Shown here: positions 16,897 to 25,968 of the stretch, piece after piece | Layout: each line of letters begins with the position of its first letter | How positions within the stretch are numbered: position 1 is the first letter of the stretch | Origin: Lachnospiraceae bacterium | Lineage (GTDB): Bacteria > Bacillota > Clostridia > Lachnospirales > Lachnospiraceae | Assembly: GCA_017509985.1 (NCBI GenBank) | Contig: JAFWOE010000037.1 | Location: 1-64,000, forward strand | Length of the DNA: 64,000 nucleotides | Reading direction: 5' to 3' | Made by a program: the position numbers and the translations under genes | Notes under the pieces: model-generated | The model's input: the letters and a program-made list of their open reading frames with translations, nothing else | Told to the model about the DNA's origin: nothing | Database searches by the model: none

Positions 16897-17931
16897 TCAA
16901 AAATGATCATGGTGATGATGCTCACCGTCACCGCAGACCGGGCACGCTTTTTCGATCGTTCCGTTCTTATCTGCATCCCAGATCCCGTAAGCGACCATCG
17001 GGGAATTCTCCATAATGCAGAGGCTGATGGTTTCATACAAAATGATCCCGTCATGCTTTGCCCTGCAGGAATACAGTTCTTTTCCGAAATAATCCCTGAT
17101 CGTACCCAGAAGATCTCCTTCCCTGAAGGTTTCTCCCGGCTGCTTCTCCGGATACCAGCATCCGGCTGTCGGTGCATCTTCGTAGGTCACCGGGCTGACT
17201 TCGATCGGGCCGTTTCCGTGGCGATGCGCTTCTCCGTCCAGGAATCCCAGAAACCGGAGAATATTGGTCACATCGTGTTTGTCCTCATCCACTAAAGCCC
17301 TGCACCAGGTGGAATTGCTTCCGCGCTCCAGGAGAATGGAAGGGATCCCGAGTGTTCCGGCATAATTATACGCCCCGCCCGCGGGATTCATCGACACCAC
17401 CAGATAATCCACATGGGCGATCTCGGCCATTTCCCTGCTTTTTTTCACAACATAATCGTTCGCGTTCCCGAGACAGTAAACAAAAGATTCCAGTCCTTCG
17501 AATCCGTCGCCGGAATGGAGATCGATATAATAGTCGATCTTCGAAAAAACTTCTGTTTCCATCGTAAACGCTATTTTGTCAGCAGCCGTACCCATGGCCG
17601 TCCCCGGGAAGACACGGTTCAGGTTCTTTCCGTCTTCAAATACCAGGCTCATGGTACGGTGTTCGAACCCGCTGCGGTTCGCGAGATGGATGATCACGAT
17701 ATTGCCGTTCACATCTTTCGGATCCAGCTCGGATGCCAGTTCCGTGGCAGCCTGTATTCCCACATATTCCGCATTGTGCACGCCGCCGCAGATCAGGATC
17801 GTCCTGCCGTCCTTTTCGCCGTTGATCAAGGTGATCGGGATCTCCGTATCCGAATTGACTACAGGCAGAAATCCGGAACTTTTTTCTCCATGTTTTGCAG
17901 TTACCTTTCCGATTGAAAAGTCCTCTTTCAT
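16897..17931 (-). CDS. M14/AstE-AspA-type deacylase with Cys/His metal tail
   Basis: 344 aa zinc-dependent hydrolase of the succinylglutamate desuccinylase/aspartoacylase family, which removes acyl groups from amino acids. The zinc site is GVHNAEY (His52 and Glu55) with a third ligand in DLHSGDGFEG. The C-terminus departs from the family: CPVCGDGEHHHHDHF, a CxxC plus five histidines, looks like a metal-binding or metal-storage tail as in Ni/Co accessory proteins. First gene of an operon with the methyltransferase and next to the NiCo-controlled exporter. Confidence 0.88.
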   Translation of the reverse strand: MKEDFSIGKVTAKHGEKSSGFLPVVNSDTEIPITLINGEKDGRTILICGGVHNAEYVGIQAATELASELDPKDVNGNIVIIHLANRSGFEHRTMSLVFEDGKNLNRVFPGTAMGTAADKIAFTMETEVFSKIDYYIDLHSGDGFEGLESFVYCLGNANDYVVKKSREMAEIAHVDYLVVSMNPAGGAYNYAGTLGIPSILLERGSNSTWCRALVDEDKHDVTNILRFLGFLDGEAHRHGNGPIEVSPVTYEDAPTAGCWYPEKQPGETFREGDLLGTIRDYFGKELYSCRAKHDGIILYETISLCIMENSPMVAYGIWDADKNGTIEKACPVCGDGEHHHHDHF

Positions 17932-17979
17932 ATTCAGCTCCTTTTATGTCTCATTTTCTGCAGTTAATTACTCTCATAT

Positions 17980-18354
17980 TTAAAGCTTTTCAGGACAGAG
18001 GTCCGCGAAGCGCCCGACTGCACGTTCGGCTTCTTTGGTGTCAAAGCCTGTGAGCGCAAAGAAGATCCTACGTCCGTCTGTAAGGACTATATTGTAATGG
18101 CTCAGCCGGCCGCGCCGGTCGGGGACACTTTCAAAGGCAGCGACCATATCCGGGGTCAGGTTCAGGATCTCCCTGCCCCGTCCTTCCATGGTGGCACCGA
18201 TCGAACTGAAAAATCCGGTCTTTGCTTTTTGTTTCTGGAAGAAAGTAATGCAGCCGTCCCCGATCATGGCACTTCCTTCCGGGATTCCGCCGAATCGGAA
18301 CTGCATCAGCTCCTCTTCCGTCCCGATTTCGATATTGCAGCTCTGGATTATCAT
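17980..18354 (-). CDS. Hypothetical protein (108-124 aa)
   Basis: Not recognised. Two starts are possible: ATG at 18352-18354 with no convincing RBS, or ATG at 18304-18306 (MQFRFGGIPEGS) preceded by AAGAGGAG, which I prefer and which gives 108 aa. The protein is soluble, with paired beta segments (ITFFQKQKAKTGFFSSIGATMEG, then HYNIVLTDGRRIFFALTG) that recall a small PH- or YcxB-like beta domain. It precedes the deacylase/methyltransferase pair on the same strand by 48 bases and may share their transcript. Confidence 0.7.
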   Translation of the reverse strand: MIIQSCNIEIGTEEELMQFRFGGIPEGSAMIGDGCITFFQKQKAKTGFFSSIGATMEGRGREILNLTPDMVAAFESVPDRRGRLSHYNIVLTDGRRIFFALTGFDTKEAERAVGRFADLCPEKL

Positions 18355-18448
18355 ATTATAAAATTATATCCATTCCGTGGTCCAATCGTCAATGTCTGTT
18401 TCTCCCGGAGGTTTTGATGTTCCGCCCGGTTTTCACCGTCTTCCGGCA

Positions 18449-18482
18449 GCAAAGGCTCCCGAAGATTTCCGGGAGCCTTTGC
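18449..18482. terminator. 13-bp hairpin terminator
   Basis: GCAAAGGCTCCCG and CGGGAGCCTTTGC flank an eight-base loop. It lies 29 bases past the stop of the minus-strand GGGtGRT gene and probably ends that operon. The T-tract is short (TTT) on both strands. Confidence 0.7.
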
Positions 18483-18510
18483 AGAATAAAATCCATCCGG
18501 ATATTACGTT

Positions 18511-19530
18511 TTATTTGGACATTGCCTCCTGGACAGCAACTGCAACTGCGACAGTCATACCGACCATCGGGTTGTTGCCTGCGCCAAGGAAGCCCATCAT
18601 CTCAACGTGCGCCGGAACGGAAGAAGAACCTGCGAACTGCGCATCCGAGTGCATACGGCCCAGAGTATCCGTCATACCATAGGAAGCGGGGCCTGCAGCC
18701 ATGTTGTCGGGATGCAGGGTACGTCCCGTGCCGCCGCCGGAAGCGACCGAGAAGTACTTCTTGCCGGCTTCCCAGCGTTCTTTCTTGTAGGTGCCTGCAA
18801 CCGGGTGCTGGAAACGGGTCGGGTTGGTGGAGTTTCCGGTAATGGAAACATCCGCGCCTTCATGCCACATGATCGCTACGCCTTCCCGGACATCGTCCGC
18901 GCCGTAGCAGTTGACCTTTGCGCGGTCGCCGTCGGAATAAGCGGTCTTGCTTACGATCGTCAGCGCATGATCTTCCTTTACGTCAGCGGAAAGATAATCA
19001 TACTTGGTCTGGACATAGGTGAACCCGTTAATGCGGCTGATGATCATCGCTGCATCTTTTCCAAGACCGTTCAGGATGACGCGGAGAGGTTTCTGACGAA
19101 CCTTGTTCGCATTCAGAGCGATCTTGATCGCGCCTTCTGCGGCTGCAAAGGACTCGTGTCCTGCAAGGAAAGCGAAACATTCGGTTTCTTCATCGAGCAG
19201 CATCGCGCCGAGGTTTCCGTGTCCGAGCCCGACCTGACGCTGGTCTGCGACAGATCCGGGAATGCAGAATGCCTGCAGTCCGACGCCGATCCACTTAGCT
19301 GCATCAGCAGCCTTCACAGCACCTTCCTTCATGGCGATCGCTGCACCGAGCTCATAAGCCCACTTAACGTTTTCAAAACAGATCGGCTGAGTGCTCTCAA
19401 CGATGCTGTAAGCATCGACACCCTTGCCGTTGGTAAAAGCCTTCACATCCTCAAAGCTCTTGAAGCCATACTTGTCAAGAACGGGCTGCAGCTGGGGCAT
19501 GCGTCCTTCAAAATTCTCAAACAGAGCCAT
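18511..19530 (-). CDS. GGGtGRT family protein
   Basis: 339 aa. The name-giving motif is present as GGGTGRTLHPDN (about residue 270), and the C-terminus GAGNNPMVGMTVAVAVAVQEAM matches the family. Proteins of this family have no established function; they are nearly always encoded beside a NifU-like scaffold, as here (13-base gap). Many residues are glycine/alanine, with conserved-looking VGLGHGNLGAML and LAGHESFAAAEGAIK segments. ATG follows AAGGAGG. An enzyme or cluster-carrier role together with the scaffold is inference. Confidence 0.9.
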   Translation of the reverse strand: MALFENFEGRMPQLQPVLDKYGFKSFEDVKAFTNGKGVDAYSIVESTQPICFENVKWAYELGAAIAMKEGAVKAADAAKWIGVGLQAFCIPGSVADQRQVGLGHGNLGAMLLDEETECFAFLAGHESFAAAEGAIKIALNANKVRQKPLRVILNGLGKDAAMIISRINGFTYVQTKYDYLSADVKEDHALTIVSKTAYSDGDRAKVNCYGADDVREGVAIMWHEGADVSITGNSTNPTRFQHPVAGTYKKERWEAGKKYFSVASGGGTGRTLHPDNMAAGPASYGMTDTLGRMHSDAQFAGSSSVPAHVEMMGFLGAGNNPMVGMTVAVAVAVQEAMSK

Positions 19531-19542
19531 TGCTACACCTCC

Positions 19543-20244
19543 TTATTCTTTCCTCGGATCGATCCACTTGACCGCTCCGTCTTCTGCCTTAAAGCGACCG
19601 TACGTGCCCAGATTCTTCTCATAAGCTTCTTTCGGGTCCACGCCGTCCTTGATCGCGTCCATCATCTTGCCAATGCTCAGGAACTGATAGCCGCAGACCT
19701 GGTCGTCCTTATCGAGCGCCATCTTTACGACATAGCCTTCCGTCATCTCCAGATAACGGGTTCCCTTTGCGGCAGTACCATACATGGTACCGACCATGGA
19801 TCTGAGGCCCTTGCCGAGATCCTCCAGACCTGCGCCGACGCGAAGTCCGTCCTCAGAGAAAGCGGACTGTGTGCGGCCGTATACGATCTGCAGGAACAGT
19901 TCACGCATCGCAGTATTGATCGCATCGCATACCAGGTCGGTGTTCAGCGCTTCCAGAATGGTCTTGCCGGGAAGGATCTCACTCGCCATTGCTGCGGAAT
20001 GAGTCATTCCGGAGCAGCCGATCGTCTCGACCAGCGCTTCCTGGATCACACCGTCCTTAACATTCAGGCTCAGCTTGCAGGCTCCCTGCTGCGGAGCGCA
20101 CCAGCCGATTCCGTGTGTGTAGCCGGAAATGTCTTTGATTTCTTTTGCCTGGACCCACTTTCCCTCTTCGGGAATCGGGGCCGGACCATGATTCGGCCCT
20201 TTCGCGACACACATCATCTCTTCAACTTCTTTTGTGTATTGCAT
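19543..20244 (-). CDS. NifU-like iron-sulfur scaffold, GGGtGRT partner
   Basis: 233 aa. The core resembles the IscU/NifU N-terminal scaffold: GWCAPQQGACKLSLNVKDG and ETIGCSGMTHSAAMASEILPGKTILEAL, providing cysteines for transient [2Fe-2S]/[4Fe-4S] assembly. Unlike housekeeping IscU it has a long C-terminal extension (about residues 150-233) specific to the GGGtGRT-linked type. First gene of a two-gene operon. Confidence 0.88.
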   Translation of the reverse strand: MQYTKEVEEMMCVAKGPNHGPAPIPEEGKWVQAKEIKDISGYTHGIGWCAPQQGACKLSLNVKDGVIQEALVETIGCSGMTHSAAMASEILPGKTILEALNTDLVCDAINTAMRELFLQIVYGRTQSAFSEDGLRVGAGLEDLGKGLRSMVGTMYGTAAKGTRYLEMTEGYVVKMALDKDDQVCGYQFLSIGKMMDAIKDGVDPKEAYEKNLGTYGRFKAEDGAVKWIDPRKE

Positions 20245-20369
20245 ATGACACCTGTTCTCCTTTAATAAAGTTTGGAATTCAGTATTCCTGATATAACTCT
20301 ACCATACCCTATCCCCAGTTTCCAGTATTTTCATCATTATGAAAGCAAGTAAGCATACGGCCGATACTG

Positions 20370-21413
20370 TCAGCGGCTGAAAAACCGCAGCATTTCTTCC
20401 AGCCATCCTTCCGCTGCAGTCCCCTTTGCAGTTCCCCTGCCGTGGCCTCCGTTCGGATACAGCCTGAGCCTGCAGGGGACACCGTTCTTCTCCAGGGCAT
20501 GCGCCATCTCCGTGGAATTGGAAATATCCACTACCGGATCATCCTCGCAGGCCCAGATGAAGCATTTTGGGAAATCACTGTTTATATGATGAAAAACGAT
20601 AAGATCGTCGATCCGTTCCGTATGGCTTCCTACATGATTTACAAAACAATCCGCAGACTCGGCACCGCCGGTGAACGCATACGCAAGCGCGATTTTATCT
20701 GCTTTTGCGGAGACGCCCAGATACCTGTCGTACAGTCCGGGGGATCCGGCTTTCAGTTCATTCATTAATCCCGATTCGATCATGGGAGCATAAACGGTTT
20801 CTGACGCCGCAAGGTGTCCGCCTGCGGAGAATCCGATCACAAGGAGATCGCCGCCATCTGTGTGCAGTTCCTCTGCATTCGCCCGGATGTACTTGACCGC
20901 AAGGGCAAGATCCTGCTGCGGTTTCGGATAATAGCCCGGCCGGCACCGGTATCTTAATATTGCCACGGCATATCCTTTTTCCCGGAGGGCATCCGCCGTG
21001 TCCATTCCTTCCCCCGCGACGGAAACCGAGGAATAAGCCCCTCCCGGAACGATCAGCGCCACCGGCCGGTTGTCTTTGAAAGTGTCTTTGTATAAAAAAA
21101 GACATGCGGTTTCCTTTGTATTCGACGGTTTTGTCAGTTTCTGTGCTGTCCGGCAGTCCTTCCAAAGCGGGATACAGTCTATGTTTTCGTCATTATTCAG
21201 CTCATAAAGCCTGCCCACGGCTTCCAGTACGGCGCGGGATATATAAGGAACGCCCCACGGCATTTTTACGTATTCAGGCAGCTTTTTTAAAGGTACATCC
21301 CTGTATTCTTCCGGAACCAGTTCCACAAAGGATTTCGGATAGACCAGGTCCAGATAATCCGCGACCAGTTTATCCTCCAGCAGATCCCGAATGGTATTGC
21401 TTTCATCAAACAT
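20370..21413 (-). CDS. Alpha/beta hydrolase (acetyl-esterase/xylanase-like)
   Basis: About 347 aa from ATG at 21411-21413 (MFDESNT), seven bases after GGAGG; an upstream in-frame ATG adds 20 residues without an RBS. Oxyanion-hole GGAYSSV (about 120), nucleophile elbow GFSAGGH, acid in CEDDPVV and histidine in NGGHGRG form the catalytic triad of BD-FAE-like esterases. The N-terminal 90 residues form an extra helical cap. No signal peptide, so cytosolic. Substrate unknown; carbohydrate or xenobiotic esters are typical. Confidence 0.88.
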   Translation of the reverse strand: MFDESNTIRDLLEDKLVADYLDLVYPKSFVELVPEEYRDVPLKKLPEYVKMPWGVPYISRAVLEAVGRLYELNNDENIDCIPLWKDCRTAQKLTKPSNTKETACLFLYKDTFKDNRPVALIVPGGAYSSVSVAGEGMDTADALREKGYAVAILRYRCRPGYYPKPQQDLALAVKYIRANAEELHTDGGDLLVIGFSAGGHLAASETVYAPMIESGLMNELKAGSPGLYDRYLGVSAKADKIALAYAFTGGAESADCFVNHVGSHTERIDDLIVFHHINSDFPKCFIWACEDDPVVDISNSTEMAHALEKNGVPCRLRLYPNGGHGRGTAKGTAAEGWLEEMLRFFSR

Positions 21414-21516
21414 AGCATGTCCTCCGTTAACTGCATCATAGCACATTCGTCCGGGAGTTTGATACATTTTCATGCATTCATCATTTATATCCGTTAAACT
21501 TTGATTACTTCTTCTA

Positions 21517-21546
21517 TTGTATTGTTAAAAATTCATATGTTATAAT
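21517..21546 (+). promoter_or_regulatory. Candidate promoter of the L,D-transpeptidase gene
   Basis: TTGTAT (21517-21522), 18 bases, TATAAT (21541-21546). A good -10 with a weak -35, about 59 bases upstream of the ATG. Confidence 0.5.
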
Positions 21547-21604
21547 CAGCTGTTAGAAAATGTTGTTTTACCCCTTTTCAAGTCAGTACTATTGGGAGAC
21601 AAAT

Positions 21605-23734
21605 ATGAAAGAAATACTCTTACGCAAATCGATTTCAATCGCAGCGGCTGCTGCAGTACTTATAGCCCTGATGATCGGGACGGCTGCCTGTGCATCCGAT
21701 CCTTCCGGCAGCAGTGAAGCATCCTCTGCTGCTTCAAATATAAAACCTGCTGCGACTGCAACTGCAGCCCCGGAAGCGAAGGACAGTAAGGCAGCGGCAG
21801 AAAAAGCCGGCAAGGCAGAAGCAGAAAAAGCCGTTAAGCCGGCAGCTGACAAAACCGATAAGGCAGCGGCTGAAGCTGTAACTGCAGGCGCTCTCATAGA
21901 AGAGGTACACAACAGTCTTGCCAACGCAAACTATGTTGTCGGCAACGCAGACTTTGCATTTTCAGCTCCTGTATCTGCGGATAATGAGTCCGGTGCAGAT
22001 TCCATTTCTTATATGTTTGAGTCTACTCGTTCTCCTTCCATAATTCACACATCCGGAACCGTGAATAAAGAAGGCGCAAGTATCGGTGTGGAATCTTATT
22101 TCATAAATAATGAGGAAAGCAATAAGCTTCTCAGCTGCCGGGACGGGAAATGGACCTCTCAGGATAATGCTTATGAATCGCTGACCGTCCGTAACTTTGA
22201 TGAGTTGACCGATCTCATATCCTTATCAGATTATACCCTGAATCCGGATGATCAGCCCGGTCCTTCCCCTGCTGAATATACTCTGACGACAACTCTCGCC
22301 GGCGAAACACTCTCCGGCTTTCTTTCCAGGGCAGGCGTTTTTTCAGAATTCCCGGACAGTACTCTTCCGGAATCTCTTACGGCAGATGTTACGCTCACGG
22401 TTGATAACGCTACTAAACTGCCTCTGAATTTCACCGTAACTGCACCAGCCGGAGAAGATACCTACGGTTTCCAGTACAGTATGCTTTTCAGCAGTTTTGA
22501 CAACTCAAAAACCATTTTCGTTCCTGAAGAAGATATTGCCAAAGTGATCCAGATGGCAGAAGAAAAAGAAAAAGAGGAAAAAGAAAAGAAGGAAGGCGAT
22601 GATACAACTGCCGGCTCAAGTTCTTCCAACACCTGGGTCGATGTTGATTTAACCAATCAGATCGTTACCTTGTATGTTGACGGTGTAGCGATCATGTCTT
22701 CTCCCTGCGTTACAGGCAATATACTCAACGGGACCGATACGCCTACCGGCACATACAGTATATCGTATAAGACGACCTCGACATACCTGATGAATAACTC
22801 GTATGTGGATTACTGGATGCCTTTTAACGGCGGTATCGGACTGCATGATGCCTCCTGGCGCGGTGGGAATTTTGCTAGTACGGAAGCATGGGGCAACGGT
22901 TCCCATGGCTGCGTCAACCTCCCCCATTACGCCGCTGAGACCATATATCAATATGTTTCTGCCGGCGATACTGTCGTAGTGCATGGCTGGCCTCAGGATC
23001 CTGCCACGATTCATTCGCATGATCCCGGTGATTGGGAAATCGTAAAGGAAGCCACCTGCAAGGAAGAAGGCAAGCGTGTCCGCAAGTGCAAGGGCTGCGG
23101 AGAAACTGTAGAAGAGGGCGTTATTGCCAAGGCTGGCCATACCGAAGGGAAGTGGATTACAACCAAAGCAGCAACAGAAGACGCTGCCGGTGCACGCGAG
23201 CTGCACTGCGCTGTCTGTGACCAGGTTATTAAAACAGAAGCCATTGCAAAACTGAACCACACTCACACGGCGAGCGGCACGTGGGAAACAATAAAAAATG
23301 CCACGTGTGAGGCAGCCGGCGAACGTGTTCAGCGCTGTACAAAAGACGGCGCCATTGTACTCAGTGAAGCAATCCCCGCCACCGGTCATTCCTGGAGTGG
23401 TTGGAGTACAACCGCAGTAGCCACCTGTACAGAGAACGGTTCACAGACCCGCTCCTGCTCTGTCTGCGGTGCAGCTCAAACAGAAGTGATTCCCGCTGCC
23501 GGACATTCCTGGACTGGCTGGACCGAAACCGCAGCTACCTGCACAGAGAACGGTTCACGGACCCGCTCCTGCTCTGCCTGCGGTGCAGCCGAAACGGAGA
23601 CGACGGATCCCGCTGCCGGTCACAGCTGGGGAGAAGTAGACAGCGAAGGTTATCAGCAGTGCAACATATGCGGAGAAAGGCAATTTGTAGGTGTTCCTGA
23701 ATCCGAAGGTTCATCTTCCGGATCTTCTGAATAA
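21605..23734 (+). CDS. L,D-transpeptidase lipoprotein with Cys-pair repeats
   Basis: 709 aa from ATG at 21605, six bases after GGGAG. Lipoprotein signal ends GTAAC; a Lys/Ala-rich helical linker follows, then an uncharacterised domain (about 80-320). The YkuD catalytic domain spans about 345-465, with active-site GSHGCVNLP (Cys436) and the HD of LHDASW. Residues 475-700 hold five to six degenerate units of the form TCxExGxxxRxCxxCG...GHxW, each with two Cys pairs, as in many Firmicute surface proteins; the last two units are nearly identical in DNA (about 23420-23475 and 23535-23590). It should crosslink peptidoglycan outside the membrane. Confidence 0.93.
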   Translation: MKEILLRKSISIAAAAAVLIALMIGTAACASDPSGSSEASSAASNIKPAATATAAPEAKDSKAAAEKAGKAEAEKAVKPAADKTDKAAAEAVTAGALIEEVHNSLANANYVVGNADFAFSAPVSADNESGADSISYMFESTRSPSIIHTSGTVNKEGASIGVESYFINNEESNKLLSCRDGKWTSQDNAYESLTVRNFDELTDLISLSDYTLNPDDQPGPSPAEYTLTTTLAGETLSGFLSRAGVFSEFPDSTLPESLTADVTLTVDNATKLPLNFTVTAPAGEDTYGFQYSMLFSSFDNSKTIFVPEEDIAKVIQMAEEKEKEEKEKKEGDDTTAGSSSSNTWVDVDLTNQIVTLYVDGVAIMSSPCVTGNILNGTDTPTGTYSISYKTTSTYLMNNSYVDYWMPFNGGIGLHDASWRGGNFASTEAWGNGSHGCVNLPHYAAETIYQYVSAGDTVVVHGWPQDPATIHSHDPGDWEIVKEATCKEEGKRVRKCKGCGETVEEGVIAKAGHTEGKWITTKAATEDAAGARELHCAVCDQVIKTEAIAKLNHTHTASGTWETIKNATCEAAGERVQRCTKDGAIVLSEAIPATGHSWSGWSTTAVATCTENGSQTRSCSVCGAAQTEVIPAAGHSWTGWTETAATCTENGSRTRSCSACGAAETETTDPAAGHSWGEVDSEGYQQCNICGERQFVGVPESEGSSSGSSE

Positions 23735-23756
23735 CTGCTGATGTTAATAACAGACT

Positions 23757-23807
23757 GATGGCGTCCCTCCGCAATGAGTTTACAGCTCACTGCGGAGGGA
23801 CGCCATC
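23757..23807. terminator. Long hairpin after the L,D-transpeptidase gene
   Basis: GATGGCGTCCCTCCGCA and TGCGGAGGGACGCCATC are perfectly paired (17 bp), with a further ATGAG/CTCA helix inside. No T-tract follows, so termination is likely but not textbook. The 250 bases from here to 24016 hold no gene that I can see. Confidence 0.65.
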
Positions 23808-23982
23808 TTATGCCTCTCCGGTATAGTCTACACATCAATATATCATCCTCGAAAAAATTCCAATTATCTTTATACCCAGCCATCATCAATATCACTGCTG
23901 ACTTTTACAAATCTCTGGTTTGGTTTTTTCATCAACCCATTCTCATCCTATTCCGGTGCTCCATGTTTTTTTGCATTTTCAC

Positions 23983-24045
23983 AAAAAAGAGAGGGGGAAT
24001 TCACGAAAATCATCTATTGAATACCCCTCTTTTTTTATGTATATT
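23983..24045 (+). promoter_or_regulatory. Terminator-like hairpin overlapping a sigma-A promoter
   Basis: AAAAAAGAGAGGGG pairs with CCCCTCTTTTTTT (23983-24037), insulating the next unit. Overlapping it, TTGAAT (24017-24022), 17 bases, TATATT (24040-24045) forms the promoter for the second cobalamin riboswitch. Confidence 0.6.
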
Positions 24046-24057
24046 TTACAATATAAG

Positions 24058-24230
24058 GATTCAGGTTCCTGCCAAAACCACAGTTTTCGCAGGCCAAGAG
24101 GGAAGCAGGTGAAAGTCCTGCGCGGTCCCGCCACTGTAAGCGAAGAGCCGATCTCAGAATGCCATTGATGATCCCGGCGGTCATTGAGAAGGTGAGTGAC
24201 GCGATGACGCGCAAGTCAGGAGACCTGCCC
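24058..24230 (+). promoter_or_regulatory. Cobalamin riboswitch (isomerase-like operon)
   Basis: GGTTCCTGCC opens the aptamer; then GGGAAGCAGGTGAAAGTCCTG, the core CCCGCCACTGTAAGCG, ATGCCATTGATG, GAGAAGGTGAG and the closing AAGTCAGGAGACCTGCC. This is the best consensus match of the three in the window. It controls the fucose-isomerase-like gene 180 bases downstream through the terminator at 24298. Confidence 0.95.
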
Positions 24231-24297
24231 GGATCTTCTGTTATAACTGCGTGGAGACGGTTAAAAACAGATTATATTACTGCGGTCAGAAAACGGG

Positions 24298-24322
24298 AGA
24301 CGGCTTATGCTGTCTTTTTTTA
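24298..24322 (+). terminator. Riboswitch-controlled terminator
   Basis: AGACGGC, TTAT loop, GCTGTCT, then seven Ts. It stands between the aptamer and the RBS of the isomerase-like gene and is the likely off-switch when cobalamin is bound. Confidence 0.82.
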
Positions 24323-24417
24323 TTCTGCGCACATTCCATCCGCGTTCAGCGGTATTGTCTCCAATTTACTAAATGTACGGCAAACATATTGTCACTAATT
24401 AAAGGAGGTATATGAGA

Positions 24418-25968
24418 ATGATTCAAAAAGCAACTGACGTCAAATTGAAAGTTCTGCCGCTGTTGTCCTTTGCGGAGCATCTGTATTATTATGAAGGACC
24501 TTGCCGTTTCGGAAGCGGAGAAGCCCTTCAGCCGGGTTACGACGCCCTGGCAAACGCCCAGCGCCAGAAGGCTTTTATGGAGAACCTTAAGGCAAATGTC
24601 GGAGAAAACATCGAGATCATGGAGCCCGCTGTAATAAAGCGCACGGATAACTGGGACAACCATGAGTCAAACTGGGATGCAATTACGGACGCAGTCAATG
24701 CCTGCGACGTAGTCTTTGGCGGAGCTGCCATTGCCAGCGATGACCTCCTGGTAGAATTTGCGACCCGTTTTACCAAACCGCTGATCATTTCTCCCGATTC
24801 CTATGCCAGCAACATCGGCATTCCTGCAGCCATCCGCGCACTGACCGGTGAGCATGAAGTTTATTCCGTCTGGCACTGGGATCAGATTCCGGCTTTGCTC
24901 TCCACCCTTCGGGCCAGAAAGGTCATGCGTACCACCCGTATCCTGCTGGCGACCCGCTTTGGCAGCCCCATTTCGCAAAGCAGCATTGACACATTCAACA
25001 ACTATGAGAAGATCACTGCCAAACTGGGCGTGCATTTCCGCTTTGTCAACATCCATGAACTGCTCGACCAGATGACGCCTGCCGAAGAAGGCGGCAATCA
25101 CACCACCCCGGGACGTGAGACCCTGGATCTTACAGAAGCGGATATGGCGGAAGCAGAAAAAATGGCCGATGAACTGATAGCCGGCGCTGTATTCACTAAA
25201 ATCGACCGCAGTATGCTGCTGAAATCACTCTATGCCTATATTACCGTCCGTAAGCATATGGACGATAAAGACTGCTGCGGATTTACCGCGCCCTGCCCGG
25301 ACGTATGTTCCACGCGGCGTCTCAACCAGATGCAGTTTACTTTCTGCCTGACCCATTCTCTCAATCTGGAACAGGGCATCCCCTCCGGCTGCGAATTCGA
25401 TGTGAATGCCATTGTTTCCATGCAGGCCCTTATGGCCGTTTCCGGCAAATGCGCTTATCTGGGCAACACCGAGCCGCTGACCTGGTGGCCCAACGGCGAT
25501 GCCTTTGTCCTTGGCGGTGATCCAAAACAGTCTGAGGTTCTCCGTCAGAGGATCGGGGAAAACAAAGAAAACATTTACTTCATGCAGCATTCTATCGGAC
25601 ATCGCCGGATCCAGGATGCATCAAAAGATTCCAAATACGGACTGTATTACTTTGCGCACGATCAGAAGTTCGGCGCGACAATGCGCTATGATTTCGACGA
25701 TGATCAGGGAAAACTCCTGACCATGTGCCGTTTCTCTCCGGACGGCGAAAAGCTGCTGATCGCCCAGGGTGAAGTGATTTCCGGCGACGGCTACGATGTG
25801 CCGAACTGCGCGCAGATCGTCTATTTCCGTGTCCGCAGCGCGGATGAAATGTTCCAGACGCAGTCCAGTTTCGGTCTTCATATGGTCATGGTTTACGGAG
25901 ATTACAAGAAGCAGCTCGTTGATCTGGCCAGAAGCATGAATGTTGAGCCGGTCGTTGTGGAGTACTGA
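24418..25968 (+). CDS. L-fucose/L-arabinose isomerase-like protein under B12 control
   Basis: 516 aa from ATG at 24418, nine bases after AGGAGG (an ATG at 24412 is too close). The fold is that of metal-dependent FucI/AraA isomerases: an N-terminal Rossmann-like part (VVFGGAAIASDDLLVEFATRFTKPLII) and a C-terminal part with CGFTAPCPDVCSTRR, IPSGCEFDVNAIVSMQALMAVSG and MQHSIGHRR. It is related to, not identical with, sugar isomerases, and is rich in Cys in the middle. A cobalamin riboswitch controls it and a small gene overlaps its stop. The role is unknown: sugar isomerisation alone does not explain B12 repression. Confidence 0.85.
   Translation: MIQKATDVKLKVLPLLSFAEHLYYYEGPCRFGSGEALQPGYDALANAQRQKAFMENLKANVGENIEIMEPAVIKRTDNWDNHESNWDAITDAVNACDVVFGGAAIASDDLLVEFATRFTKPLIISPDSYASNIGIPAAIRALTGEHEVYSVWHWDQIPALLSTLRARKVMRTTRILLATRFGSPISQSSIDTFNNYEKITAKLGVHFRFVNIHELLDQMTPAEEGGNHTTPGRETLDLTEADMAEAEKMADELIAGAVFTKIDRSMLLKSLYAYITVRKHMDDKDCCGFTAPCPDVCSTRRLNQMQFTFCLTHSLNLEQGIPSGCEFDVNAIVSMQALMAVSGKCAYLGNTEPLTWWPNGDAFVLGGDPKQSEVLRQRIGENKENIYFMQHSIGHRRIQDASKDSKYGLYYFAHDQKFGATMRYDFDDDQGKLLTMCRFSPDGEKLLIAQGEVISGDGYDVPNCAQIVYFRVRSADEMFQTQSSFGLHMVMVYGDYKKQLVDLARSMNVEPVVVEY

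Noticed and set aside
18607..20265. 552-aa plus-strand open frame
   Set aside because: Lies antisense to the GGGtGRT and NifU-like genes, which have motifs and RBSs; no coding features of its own.
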